Source: Actinophytocola xanthii (GTDB taxonomy: Bacteria; Actinomycetota; Actinomycetes; Mycobacteriales; Pseudonocardiaceae). Taken from it: a DNA stretch of 51,411 nt. The position numbers were made by a program, and so were the translations under genes. Position 1 is the stretch's first letter. Each line of letters starts with the position of its first letter. The DNA is taken from contig NZ_MSIE01000076.1 in NCBI RefSeq assembly GCF_001921205.1, positions 1-51,411 on the forward strand, read 5' to 3'. Shown here in pieces: positions 15,541-25,336 of this stretch. The notes under the pieces were generated by a model. The model searched no databases. It was not told where the DNA came from and worked only from the letters and a program-made list of their open reading frames with translations.

Positions 15541-18500
15541 TGGGAGGCACGCGCCACGGTGGGGTGTTCGTCAACTACCGCACCGGCGACGGCGAGTTCG
15601 CCGCCACGCTCGTCAGCCGGGTGCTCTCCGAACGTTTCGGCCCGGAGTACGTGTTCCTCGCCAGCAGGTCGATCCGCCCCGGCGAGGACTTCGCCAGCAC
15701 GATCCTGGAGCGCCTGGCGCATTCCGACGTGCTGCTGGCCATCATCGGAGCGCGCTGGCGGTCGATCACCGAACGGCAGTCCCGGCGGGAGGCCGAGGCA
15801 CCCGACGACTGGGTCCACCGCGAGATAGCCGAGGCGTTCCGCCACGGGCTGCGGGTCATCCCGGTGTTCCTCGACCACGCCGTCCCCCTGGTCGAGGCCG
15901 AGCTCCCGCCGGACATCGCCCCGCTGGCTCGATGCCAGTTCCTCCGGTTGAGCCACCGCAACGACGCGCGAGACCTCGCCAAGCTGGTCGAGGAGCTGGG
16001 CGGCCTGGTGCCCGATCTCGTGCTCCGCCGCGTCTTCACCGGGTCGCCACCGCGGAGCCGGACCCTGCCGCCGAGCACGTGGCTGCTCCCCGAGTACGGG
16101 ATCGCGCCGTTCGCCGGGCGCGACCTCGAGCTGGCCGAGCTCACCGGTTGGGTGCGAGCGCCACGGCCGGTGTCCGCCCAGCTGGTCACCGGGCCGGCCG
16201 GGCGGGGCAAGACGCGCCTCGCCCTTCGGCTGTGCGCCGAACTGGACGGGCACGGCTGGGTCACCGGAATCGTCCACGACAACGCCAGAATCGCCGACCT
16301 GGCCGCCCTCGGCACAATCGACAGCCCGCTGCTGGTGGTCGTCGACCAGGCCTCGACCCGGTTCGAGCAGCTCCACGCGCTGGCCGCCGCGCTGGTCGAG
16401 CGGGACGCGACCGCTCCCCCGGCGCGGCTGTTGCTGCTCGACCGCGAGAACGGCGAGTGGGCGCGCCGGCTGCGCACGCACACCACCGGACCCGTCGCCG
16501 GTCTCTTCCGCGACCTGGGCGAGCTCGAGCTCGCCCCGGCGGCGCTCACCACGGCCGACCGCCGCACGGAGTTCCACCGCGCGGCGGCCGCGTACGCCGA
16601 GTTCCTCGAGCTGCCCGCGACCGAGCTCCGCCCGCCCGACGACCTCGCGCACAGCCGCTACTCCTCGGCCCGCGTCCTGCACGCCACCGCGCTCGTCGCG
16701 CTGCTCGAGGAGCACCGCGGCGACTCGGTGCCCGCGCCCGACCCCGAGCTGCACCGCACCGCGCGGCCCGAGTGTCCCTACCGCGGCCTGCGTCCGTTCC
16801 AGGAACGGGACAGCAGGTTCTTCTGGGGCCGCGACCAGCAGGTCCGGCAGCTGGAGACGCTGCTCGAGCAGCACCCCACCGTCGTCGTCACCGGGGCGTC
16901 CGGCAGCGGGAAGTCCTCCCTCGTGCGCGCCGGCCTCCTGCCCGTGTTGCGCGAGCGGGGCATCGTGGTGACGGTCCTGCGACCGACCGCCGGCGTCGAA
17001 CCGCTGGAGCTGCTGGCGAACGCGGTAGCCCCGCTCGTGGGAGACCCGGGCAGGGACGTTCTCCGGCTCGCTGACGCGATCGTCGACGCGGCAGGTCACT
17101 GGGTCCTGTTCGTGGACCAGTTCGAGGAGCTCGTCGCGGCCGACCCCGAGGCGGCGGACCGGCTGCTGGAACTCGTGGTCGAGCTGGTGCGTGCGGGACC
17201 GCCGCGTCCTGGCGGGACGCCGGCGCTGCGGGCGGTGTTCACCGCGCTGTCCTCGGAGCACCCGCACACCCTTGCCCTGCCGAGGATGGGGCCGGCCGAG
17301 CTCCGGGCCGCGATCGCCGGCCCCGCGGAGCTGGTGTCCTTCGAACCGGGCCTGGTCGACCGGATCATCGCCGACGCGGCCGACGCGCCGGGCCAGCTCC
17401 CGCTCGTGGAGCTCACGGTGACGCGGCTGTGGGAGAGCGCGCAGGGCGGCACGCTGAGCCACCGCGCCTACGACGAACAGGGCGGTCTGGCCGGCGCCCT
17501 CGCGGGGTACGCGGACGAGGTCTGCTCCCAGCGGCTGGAGCCCGGCGAACTGGAGGTCGCCGAGCGGCTGCTGGTTCAGCTGGCGCGACCGGGCGAGGAC
17601 GGCACCTTCACGCTCACCCCGGTCCGGCTCGACCAGCTCGACCCCGCCGCCCGCGACCTGGCCGGGACCCTCGCCGGACACCGTCTCGTGGTGCTCCGAG
17701 CCGGTGCCGACCAGCCCGAGACGGTCGTGCTGGCACACGAGGGGCTCGTCCAGCGCTGGCGGCGACTGCACGAGTGGCTGGTCGCCGCCCAGGACTTCCG
17801 GTCCTGGCAGGAACAGCTGCGGTCGGCGCTGCGGCAGTGGCAGCGAGCCGGCCGGGACCCGGGCGTTCTGCTGCGCGGCGCCTCCCTGGCCGCGGCGGAG
17901 GACTGGCTGGCGAGCCATCCCCCTCGCCTGACCGGCGAGGAGAAGGACTTCATCACCGCCAGCCGACGCCACGAACGGCGGGAAGCGCGCCGGTGGCGGG
18001 TGATCACCGCGCTGGTCGCGGTACTCGCGCTGGTCGCGACGAGCCTCGCCGTGGCCGCCGGCACCCGCAACCGGGAGCTCGCCGAACAGTTCCGCCGCAC
18101 CACCGCGGTGTCCCTGGGCCAGGAGGCCCAGCGCCGCACCGACAGTGACCCGTCGACCGCGCTGCAGCTCGCCCAGGCGTCCTGGCGCCAGGACGAGACG
18201 GCGCCGGAAGCGTACGCCGCGTTGCTCCAGCACTACCTCGACCTCATCGACGTCGACCACCGCCGACCCGGGCTCTGGTCCGGAACTGTCACGACCGTCG
18301 TCTCGAGCGCGGACGGGCGGGTCACGGCGGGCGCCGAGCGGAACGGGAAGGTCACCGTGTGGACGGGGCTCTTCGGCTCCGAACCGGAACCCTGGACGGT
18401 GGCCATCGTTCCCGACCTGGTGGGGCTCACGCTGAGCCAGGACGGCCGGTGGCTCGCCGTCGCGAGCAGACGCGGCACCGTCACCCTCTGGGACGTCGAC

Positions 18501-20282
18501 CGGCGGGCCGGGCCGGTCCGCCTGCGCCCGCCCGAGGACCCCTACGCCTCTCAGGAACCGGACAGCCTGTTCAGTGCGGGTTTCTCGACGGACGGACGAC
18601 TGCTCGTGGTGACGCTGCGGGGAAGCAGCGCCGCGCGGGCGGCCGGCAGGTCGAGCCTCGTCGAGACGTGGGACGTCTCGCGGCCCGACGACGCGCGGTC
18701 CGGCTTCTCGGTCGGCGCGCCGGTGGACACGGCCGCCGTGCTGCGGGTCGACCAGGACGGCCGCAGCGCGTGGTTCGGTGAGCTGCACGTCGACGGCAGC
18801 AGGCACAACGTTCGGCGGGACCTCGTCACCGGCGCCGCCCTGGACACCACTTCGGACGGTGTCCTCACGCCGGGTGGGCTGCTGGTCGACTGTGCGGGCA
18901 GCGCCGCACCGTATCGGCTCTCGGTCCGCGACGCCGTCACCGAGGCTCTCCGGTTCAGCCGGCCGGTCCCCCGCTGCCCCCCACCGGTCGCCCTGGGGGT
19001 CACCGACCTGAGCGGACGGTACGCCCTGGTCGACGATGGGTCGGCCGAGGACTCGTTCCGCCAGCTGACCCTGGTCGACCTGGAGACGGCGGATGCCTAC
19101 TCGGTCCGGCGGCCGTCCCGACCGGGGCCGGTCGACGACCTGACCGTGTCCAACAACGACCCGGTCATCGCGCTGCCGAGCGGGTCCGGGCCACCGGCGG
19201 TGTTCCTCCTCGACACCGACGCGCTGCTCCGCCTCCGGCCGGTCGGACCAGTCGGGGACCTCACCGGCTCCGGCCCGGCGCGGGACCCGGGTCTGCGCGC
19301 GCTCTCGCCGGACGGGCGCCTGCTCGTCACGATGGCCCGACGGCGGCTGCTGGCGTTCGACCTGGCCGCGGGGCGTCGGCTCGAGGCCGACGGAACGGCC
19401 GGCGACCCGCGGCTGGCAGCGGACCCCCAGCTGGTCTTCACCGAGGACGGTAAGCATGTGCTCGCGGTCGGGGACCGGGGCGAGCTCGTCGTCCTCTCCG
19501 TGCCGGACCTCGTCCAGGAGCGCCGCATCTCCCTGGGGGTGCCGGCGTTCGAGGTGCAGTCACCTCCGGCCGTCGTGCCGATCTCGCTCGTTCCCCTGTT
19601 CGACGACGAGGTCGCGGTCGTCCGCGGCACCTCGGTCGCCAAGTGGGACACCAGCTCCGGCGAGCAGCTCACCGACTGGCTCGACCTGCGTGGCGGCGCC
19701 GCCACGCAGCTGCGGGACTTCGCCCGCGATGCCACCGTGACCGCGCTGCCGCAGGCCAACCTGCTGTTGGTGGCCTCGCAGGACGGTGCGGAGATCTGGA
19801 ACCTCGCCTCGGGCGTGCTCGTGCGATCCTTCCAGCCTCGGCCCGGCACGGCGTCGGCCGTCCTGCCGCAGTTCGGTACCTCGCGCGTCGCGCTGCACTA
19901 CCAGGGCGAGGGGGAGCTCGAACTCTGGGACTGGGACGCGAACAGGTCCACCACCCTGCTCGTGCCCGGTGACCTGTCGCTCGTGGCCTTCACCCCGGAC
20001 GGCAAGCTGGTCACCGACAGCGGAACCGGCACCCTGCGGCTCTGGGACGCCGCGACCGGCGTCCCCGTCGCGAGCCTGCGCACACCCACCGCGACGAGCA
20101 GTTGGTGGCCGCGCGACGGTTCCCTCGTGGCCGTCTCGACCAGCAGACCGCTCTCGATCGACCTGAACCCGCAGGCCTGGTTCGACCACCTGTGCCGCCT
20201 CAACCACCGCGACTACACCCCCGAGGAGCGGGAGCTGGTGCCGTCCGGAGTCGACCTCCCGCCACCCTGCCCGTCGTCCTGA
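15540..20282 (+). CDS. TIR / P-loop / nSTAND1 / transmembrane / beta-propeller protein, predicted immune NTPase
   Basis: 1580 residues. Residues 8-155 form a TIR domain ('GVFVNYRTGDGEFAATLV', 'FLASRSIRPGEDF', 'DVLLAIIGARW', 'DDWVHREI' with Glu95 at the position of the NADase glutamate, 'RVIPVFLD'). A first P-loop, GPAGRGKT, is at 218-225. From about residue 411 comes an nSTAND1 domain: 'CPYRGLRPF', 'FFWGRDQQV', Walker A GASGSGKSS near 451-459 and Walker B 'LFVDQFEEL' near 522. A transmembrane helix lies at about 819-840 (ITALVAVLALVATSLAVAA), and the rest (about 900-1560) is a WD40-like propeller with repeats such as 'VTLWDVD', 'LELWDWD', 'LRLWDAATG'. The expected behaviour is sensor-driven oligomerisation and NAD hydrolysis at the membrane. 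It is coupled to the upstream XRE gene. Confidence 0.88.
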   Translation: MGGTRHGGVFVNYRTGDGEFAATLVSRVLSERFGPEYVFLASRSIRPGEDFASTILERLAHSDVLLAIIGARWRSITERQSRREAEAPDDWVHREIAEAFRHGLRVIPVFLDHAVPLVEAELPPDIAPLARCQFLRLSHRNDARDLAKLVEELGGLVPDLVLRRVFTGSPPRSRTLPPSTWLLPEYGIAPFAGRDLELAELTGWVRAPRPVSAQLVTGPAGRGKTRLALRLCAELDGHGWVTGIVHDNARIADLAALGTIDSPLLVVVDQASTRFEQLHALAAALVERDATAPPARLLLLDRENGEWARRLRTHTTGPVAGLFRDLGELELAPAALTTADRRTEFHRAAAAYAEFLELPATELRPPDDLAHSRYSSARVLHATALVALLEEHRGDSVPAPDPELHRTARPECPYRGLRPFQERDSRFFWGRDQQVRQLETLLEQHPTVVVTGASGSGKSSLVRAGLLPVLRERGIVVTVLRPTAGVEPLELLANAVAPLVGDPGRDVLRLADAIVDAAGHWVLFVDQFEELVAADPEAADRLLELVVELVRAGPPRPGGTPALRAVFTALSSEHPHTLALPRMGPAELRAAIAGPAELVSFEPGLVDRIIADAADAPGQLPLVELTVTRLWESAQGGTLSHRAYDEQGGLAGALAGYADEVCSQRLEPGELEVAERLLVQLARPGEDGTFTLTPVRLDQLDPAARDLAGTLAGHRLVVLRAGADQPETVVLAHEGLVQRWRRLHEWLVAAQDFRSWQEQLRSALRQWQRAGRDPGVLLRGASLAAAEDWLASHPPRLTGEEKDFITASRRHERREARRWRVITALVAVLALVATSLAVAAGTRNRELAEQFRRTTAVSLGQEAQRRTDSDPSTALQLAQASWRQDETAPEAYAALLQHYLDLIDVDHRRPGLWSGTVTTVVSSADGRVTAGAERNGKVTVWTGLFGSEPEPWTVAIVPDLVGLTLSQDGRWLAVASRRGTVTLWDVDRRAGPVRLRPPEDPYASQEPDSLFSAGFSTDGRLLVVTLRGSSAARAAGRSSLVETWDVSRPDDARSGFSVGAPVDTAAVLRVDQDGRSAWFGELHVDGSRHNVRRDLVTGAALDTTSDGVLTPGGLLVDCAGSAAPYRLSVRDAVTEALRFSRPVPRCPPPVALGVTDLSGRYALVDDGSAEDSFRQLTLVDLETADAYSVRRPSRPGPVDDLTVSNNDPVIALPSGSGPPAVFLLDTDALLRLRPVGPVGDLTGSGPARDPGLRALSPDGRLLVTMARRRLLAFDLAAGRRLEADGTAGDPRLAADPQLVFTEDGKHVLAVGDRGELVVLSVPDLVQERRISLGVPAFEVQSPPAVVPISLVPLFDDEVAVVRGTSVAKWDTSSGEQLTDWLDLRGGAATQLRDFARDATVTALPQANLLLVASQDGAEIWNLASGVLVRSFQPRPGTASAVLPQFGTSRVALHYQGEGELELWDWDANRSTTLLVPGDLSLVAFTPDGKLVTDSGTGTLRLWDAATGVPVASLRTPTATSSWWPRDGSLVAVSTSRPLSIDLNPQAWFDHLCRLNHRDYTPEERELVPSGVDLPPPCPSS

Positions 20283-20286
20283 CACC

Positions 20287-23130
20287 TCACCCGCAGACGA
20301 TTCCCCGGCAGCCGAGGGGATCGCCGGACGAGGTGTTTCCGCCACCGTCGACGACCATCCCGTCCTCCACGCTGTCCGGTTCGGCGTTGATCCCGTACTC
20401 CGCGTTGTTCGACGATACGTTGCCCTGCACGCGTATCCGGTCCTCGGGGCCGACATCGACGAGCCGAAGCCCGTCACGGCAGTCGGTCTCCGACCCGAAG
20501 CCGTTGGCGTCGAAGGTGTTGCCCGAGATCTCGAGGTCGCCGATCGGCGTCACGCCACCGGACTGCACGAGAATGCCGCACCCGTCACTGCGAACGAAGT
20601 CATTCTCCGTTATTCGCCCCCGCGTGCCCTCCTGCACGTTCAGTGTCGAATCCAGGGAATTCTCGAACGTGTTGTTCGCGATCAACACCTCCCCGACCGT
20701 CAACATGATGATGTTGCCGGTCACCTCGTTGTTGGTCACCACACTGCTGTCCGCGAGAATTCCGCCGAGCATCTGCACCTTGCTGAAGTCCACCACGAGC
20801 GAATCGCACCCTGCCCCGAGCTGTTCCGCCAGCACTTGTGTTCCTTGCTCGAGAACCAGGGACGTACCCTCGGCCCCGCCGCACTGGAACCATCTCCCCT
20901 CGACGATGCTGTCCCGGAAGGTGCAGCTCCCACACAGCGCCAGCCCGAAATCCGCACTTCCCTCGACGGTCGACTTAACGAACGTCGCCGACGACGCGCC
21001 GTCGAGGGCGAGCGGGTTGTACCCGGCCAGGATCAGTCCGTCGAAACGGAGCTCACCGGCCCTGGTCCCCACCATCGCGGGATCCGACTCCTCGAACTCC
21101 GACCCCGTCACCGTCACCCCCTCGACGGTGACACGGGTGACGTCGGTCAGCTCGACACCGGTCTGGAACCCGGAGATCTCCCCGTTGCGAACGGTGACGT
21201 TCTCGACGACGTCGTCACCGGCGACGACGATTCCCGTCCGCCGCGCCAGCGGGTCGTCCGTGGCGACGGTGTAGCCGCCGAGGTCGAGGTCGACGCCGCT
21301 CGCGGCGATCCTGAGCCCCACCTCGCCGGTGCAGAGCAGGTTCTCGGTCAGGACGGCGTCGGCGGTGATCGTGTCGCCGCAGGACACCGCGACCGGCTCC
21401 GGGGCCACGGTGAACCGTCTGGACTGTCGGACCGACACCCCGTCGGCGGTCACGGTGAGGGCCACCGTGTAGTTGCCCGGTGCCCGGAAGACGTGCCCGA
21501 ACCGCGGCGCGCTCGACCTGGCCACCGTTCCCCCGCTGCCGGTGACGGTCCACGCCATGCGCTGGGGTGGGGCACCGGTCAGATCGGCGCCGAACCGCAC
21601 CCGCTCCCCGACCCGCGGCTCCTCGGGCGCCACCGTGAGCCGGACGATGTGGGGCCCGTCCGGTGCCGCGATCACGACCCGGGTCGCCGCCCGCGCCACC
21701 TGGCCCTGCGGCAGCCGTGCCCGCACGGTCACCGAGAACGTGCCCGGCGCGGCCCACCTGTGCCGCACCGTGGTCCCGGTGGCGCGGGTGCCGTCCCCGA
21801 AGGCCCACCGCGCGCCGGCGAGGTCGGCCCGCGCGGAGCCGGTGACGGTGAGCTCGAACTCGTCACCGACCACACCGTGGTCCCGCGGAGTGACCGCGAT
21901 GGAGAGGGACGTCTCGGTCGGTGGGCCCACCGGCGCATCCTCGAACCGAGGGTCCTCGGCCGCGCCGGGGCTGTCCCCGGGCTCGGGCGCCAACTCCCGT
22001 ACGCGTTGGTCCGGCTCGTACTTGGTGATGGGGCGGACGGTGCCGTCGAGGTCGATGACCCCCGCCCGCTCGCTGTCCGGGTCGTTGAAGAAGACCAACC
22101 CGTCCCGGGTCACCAGGTCGAACCGCACCGGCCGGTCGAACAGCCGCCGTTGCGCGACCACCCGTGACGACGCGAGGTCCACGATCGACACACCACCGGT
22201 CGCGTAGTCGGGCACGACCGCGCGGTCGCCGACCGCCACCGCCGGGCCCAGCTCCGCGAAACCCTCGGCCACCGTCACCGGGTCGCCGCAGGAGTCGGCG
22301 CCGAAGGCGCAGCTCTGGAACACCCCCCGGGAGGTGACCGAGACCAGCAGCCGGCGCTCCCGGGAGGAACCGCTCACCGCCACGGTGTCGTCACGGCGCA
22401 GCCCCACCTCGGCCGACTGCTCGACGGCGCCCGTCGCCGGGTCGAGCAGCTCCATCGTGCCGCTCCGCGGGTGCAGCAGCACCGGCCGGCCGTCGGTCAG
22501 CGCGATCCGGCTCTCGCCCGGGGCGTGCGCGTCCGCGCGGGACCGGCGAACCCCGTCGGCGAACCAGACGAGGTCGCCGGTGCGCTGGTCGAGCACCCAG
22601 AGGCGGCCCTCGGCGTCGGTCACGGCCTCCTCCGGCCCGGCGCGCACCGCCAGAGGGACCGGCCTCCCCCGCCGCGCGAGGGTCGTCGGGTCCGCGGCGG
22701 TGAGGAGCCCACCGCTCGTCTCCAGGGTGTAGAGCGCGTCGGTCGTCGGGAACACGGCGAGCCGGCCGCCGGGCTCGCTCGGGACCATCGGACGGGAGGG
22801 GGTCAGCGTGGCGCCGTCGACCCGGACGACCGAACCTCGATCGCGGTCGAGGGCGTACCCGGTCGCCCCCTGCTGCGTGGCCTGGAGGTCCATGCCCCGC
22901 CGGCCGGCCGGCACGCCGGCGACGGCTTCGGCCGAGACCCCGTCGAGCAGGGTGAGCTGCCCGACCTCGTTGGACGCCACCCAGGCCAGCCCGGGGTGCA
23001 ACCGCACCGTCGGGACGACGTCCCGGGTCTCGACCCACGCCACGACGGCTCCGGCCACCAGGGTGGCGGTGCCGACGATCCCGGCGGCCACGTGGTGCCA
23101 TTTCCTACCGACCCCGAACGGAAGTTTCAT
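20287..23130 (-). CDS. Membrane-anchored propeller / PKD / beta-helix surface protein
   Basis: 947 residues. A basic N-terminus and one hydrophobic helix (about 14-32, 'VAAGIVGTATLVAGAVVAWV') make a membrane anchor with the rest outside. Residues 40-380 look like a beta-propeller of short strands. Two PKD-like domains follow ('ARWAFGDGTRATGTTVRHRWAAPG...' near 440-490, then a second to about 590, ending 'FRAPGNYTVALTV'). The last 350 residues are a right-handed beta-helix of the NosD type, starting 'SCGDTITADAVLTENLLC' with many 'VTNNEVTGN', 'ISGNTF' rungs. It begins 4 nt after the TgpA stop and closes the moxR-DUF58-tgpA operon, in the place where FN3/Ig-type surface proteins stand in related actinobacterial operons. 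It may bind or modify polysaccharide; catalysis is not shown. Confidence 0.8.
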   Translation of the reverse strand: MKLPFGVGRKWHHVAAGIVGTATLVAGAVVAWVETRDVVPTVRLHPGLAWVASNEVGQLTLLDGVSAEAVAGVPAGRRGMDLQATQQGATGYALDRDRGSVVRVDGATLTPSRPMVPSEPGGRLAVFPTTDALYTLETSGGLLTAADPTTLARRGRPVPLAVRAGPEEAVTDAEGRLWVLDQRTGDLVWFADGVRRSRADAHAPGESRIALTDGRPVLLHPRSGTMELLDPATGAVEQSAEVGLRRDDTVAVSGSSRERRLLVSVTSRGVFQSCAFGADSCGDPVTVAEGFAELGPAVAVGDRAVVPDYATGGVSIVDLASSRVVAQRRLFDRPVRFDLVTRDGLVFFNDPDSERAGVIDLDGTVRPITKYEPDQRVRELAPEPGDSPGAAEDPRFEDAPVGPPTETSLSIAVTPRDHGVVGDEFELTVTGSARADLAGARWAFGDGTRATGTTVRHRWAAPGTFSVTVRARLPQGQVARAATRVVIAAPDGPHIVRLTVAPEEPRVGERVRFGADLTGAPPQRMAWTVTGSGGTVARSSAPRFGHVFRAPGNYTVALTVTADGVSVRQSRRFTVAPEPVAVSCGDTITADAVLTENLLCTGEVGLRIAASGVDLDLGGYTVATDDPLARRTGIVVAGDDVVENVTVRNGEISGFQTGVELTDVTRVTVEGVTVTGSEFEESDPAMVGTRAGELRFDGLILAGYNPLALDGASSATFVKSTVEGSADFGLALCGSCTFRDSIVEGRWFQCGGAEGTSLVLEQGTQVLAEQLGAGCDSLVVDFSKVQMLGGILADSSVVTNNEVTGNIIMLTVGEVLIANNTFENSLDSTLNVQEGTRGRITENDFVRSDGCGILVQSGGVTPIGDLEISGNTFDANGFGSETDCRDGLRLVDVGPEDRIRVQGNVSSNNAEYGINAEPDSVEDGMVVDGGGNTSSGDPLGCRGIVCG

Positions 23131-23134
23131 CGGA

Positions 23135-25336
23135 CTATCTCTTTCCCCAGTCGTTCCTTCGTGTCCGTCTGGCCTCCCGCCACCCGGCGAGGAGCGGCCG
23201 GGGGTCGAGCCCGGCGGCCAGCCGCCGCGGCAGGAAGCGCCGCGGGTACAGCTCCCGCCGCAGCCGGAACTCCAGCTCCCAGGCCTCCTCGACCGCGTGC
23301 TCGTCCGGCTCCTCGGGTGCGTAGACCGCGGCCGTGGCCAGTGGTGCCAGCCGCACCACGGGCGCGGCGGCCACCCGCAGCGCCCCCGTCGCCCGCTCCG
23401 CCACCTCGGTCGCGGTCAGTGCCGCCGACACCGGGACGCCGCGCTCCAGGAGCCGGTCGGTGGCTTCCCGCCACGCGCCCAGCACCCGGGTCGCGGTGCC
23501 CCCCGTCCGCCGCCGTCGTCGCCGCCGGACGGCCTTCGCCGTCAGCACCGACGTCGCCAAGAGCAGCGCCAGCACCGCCACCGCGAGGGCGCCGAGCGCC
23601 ACGCCGCGTGGCACCGGTACCCCCCTGTCCGGCTGTCGAGCCGCTACCTCGGACCGGTCCGCGATCGAGGGCGGCACCGCCAGCGGGTCCTGTGGCTGAG
23701 GAGCCGCCGCCGGGTCCTGCGCCGGCGACGGGGCCCCGGACCTCGTCCCGGTCGGCTCGAACGCCACCCAGCCGTAACCGGCGAAGTGCACCTCCGCCCA
23801 GGCGTGAGCCTCGCGCGTGGTCACCGCGTGAGCGCCGGCGCCGCTGTCGGGGAGCCGGTAGCCCACCGCGACCCTCGCCGGGAAGCCCAAGGCACGAGCG
23901 AGCACCGCGAAGGCCGAGGCGCGTTGTTCGGCATAGCCCTCACCGCTGCCCCGCAACATCGTGGTCAACGCGGCGTAGGAGTGTCCTGGCGGGACGTCGA
24001 GCTGGTAGGGCAGGCCACGCAGGTATCGCTCGATCGCCACCAGCTTGCCGTACGGCGTCGGTTCGGTCGCCGTCAGCTGGCGTGCCGCCGCGGTCAGCAC
24101 CGGCGACGGACGCCCGGACAGCGACGCGTGGTCCCGGTGCTCGGGAGCGGTGCTCGGCGCCGCCCCCGCCAGTCCGGCGTCCCGGTCGGCGACCTCACCG
24201 GCGACGGTGTAGGTGAAGCCGTCCAGCGCGGCCCGAGTCGTGAGCAGAACGCCCGACGCGGAGCTGAAGCCGACGTCAGCGGTGTTGTCCAGCCGGACGG
24301 GCCAGCCGACAGCGGGCAGGAACGGTCCGTCGAGACCCTCGACGGTGATCCGCGCCGACACCGTTCGCGACCTGGTGAGCGCCGGGTCCACGGGGAGGTG
24401 GTGGCCGGCGACCAGGTAGCGGTCGCTCTGGGTCCACGTCACACCGTCGAACTCGTCGAGAGCGGCGACCCTGATCCGGTCGACCCGGGCGTCGCCGGCG
24501 AACCGCACGGTGAACAACCGGCGGGGCGGCTCCTCCCGCAGCTGGCTCTTGAGCCGCGCCAGCGGCGTGATCGCGTCGGTGACCCGCACCGGCGGGGACA
24601 TCACGGCCCGCGGGTCGAACCGTTGGTCGTCGGAGGCCAGTGGCAGCACCAGCCCGCCGAGCACCCCCAGCAGCGCGACCACCACGACGACCGGCCCGCC
24701 AAATCCCAGCCGGCTGGTCGTCACCCGCCGCGGCTGACCGGCCGCGGCGGCGGTACGCACCAGCACCAGCGAGAACGCGGCCACCAGGAACACCGCGGCA
24801 GCCGTCGTCTGGATCCCGGGCCGCCGGCCGACGAACAGGAGCGCGGCGACGAACGCCACCAGTGCCGGTACGACCGGCGCGAACACCGAACGGGTGCGCA
24901 GGGCGAGCGTGGTCGCGCCGAACGCGGCGGCCCAGGTGAGCAGCACCGGCGTGACCAGCAGCTCGGCGCGGACGTCGGCGGGCGGCGCCACGGCGAGCAT
25001 CCGGGTCCAGCCACCGAACACGCCTCGGGCGAGCTCCACCGCGGTCTGCCGCGTGGGCAGGCCGTGCTCGAGGGTGCCGCGGAGGACGCCGAAGCCGGCG
25101 AGCAGGACGAACCCGGCCGTCGCCAGGAGCAGCGTCCGGTACGGACCCCAGCGCAGCAGCCCGGCGAGTGCTGCCGTCGCCGACCCCGTCAGCGCCGCCG
25201 CGGACAGCGGCGCCAGGAACCCCGTGTCCGCGAAGAACCGGCCGTACAGCAGGGCGCCGCCCATCGCCGCCGCCGTGCACAGGACGGCCTGGACGGGCCC
25301 GGACCACCTCGCCCAGGCCGGCCGCCCCACGGTCAC
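23135..25336 (-). CDS. TgpA/DUF3488-type membrane transglutaminase-like protein lacking the catalytic Cys
   Basis: 733 residues from GTG 25336, which overlaps the DUF58 stop as GTGA; an ATG seven codons upstream (25357) is an alternative. About seven N-terminal membrane helices, an extracytoplasmic transglutaminase-like domain, a further helix ('VALGALAVAVLALLLATSVL') and a C-terminal DUF4129-like tail. The core motif reads 'GYAEQRASAFAVLARALGFPARVAVGY': the residue that is Cys in TgpA and related enzymes ('GyCEq') is Ala469, confirmed as GCC in the DNA at 23930-23932. His511 ('EAHAWAEVHF') and an acidic residue at the Asp position (Glu527, 'WVAFEPT') are kept. It probably serves as a binding or scaffold protein in the MoxR/DUF58 cell-envelope system. 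Confidence 0.85.
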   Translation of the reverse strand: MTVGRPAWARWSGPVQAVLCTAAAMGGALLYGRFFADTGFLAPLSAAALTGSATAALAGLLRWGPYRTLLLATAGFVLLAGFGVLRGTLEHGLPTRQTAVELARGVFGGWTRMLAVAPPADVRAELLVTPVLLTWAAAFGATTLALRTRSVFAPVVPALVAFVAALLFVGRRPGIQTTAAAVFLVAAFSLVLVRTAAAAGQPRRVTTSRLGFGGPVVVVVALLGVLGGLVLPLASDDQRFDPRAVMSPPVRVTDAITPLARLKSQLREEPPRRLFTVRFAGDARVDRIRVAALDEFDGVTWTQSDRYLVAGHHLPVDPALTRSRTVSARITVEGLDGPFLPAVGWPVRLDNTADVGFSSASGVLLTTRAALDGFTYTVAGEVADRDAGLAGAAPSTAPEHRDHASLSGRPSPVLTAAARQLTATEPTPYGKLVAIERYLRGLPYQLDVPPGHSYAALTTMLRGSGEGYAEQRASAFAVLARALGFPARVAVGYRLPDSGAGAHAVTTREAHAWAEVHFAGYGWVAFEPTGTRSGAPSPAQDPAAAPQPQDPLAVPPSIADRSEVAARQPDRGVPVPRGVALGALAVAVLALLLATSVLTAKAVRRRRRRRTGGTATRVLGAWREATDRLLERGVPVSAALTATEVAERATGALRVAAAPVVRLAPLATAAVYAPEEPDEHAVEEAWELEFRLRRELYPRRFLPRRLAAGLDPRPLLAGWREARRTRRNDWGKR

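Noticed and set aside
15342-19457. Minus-strand frame of about 1370 codons opposite the TIR-STAND gene
   Set aside because: Same reason: composition-driven frame with no recognisable domain; the plus-strand gene has clear TIR, P-loop and propeller motifs.
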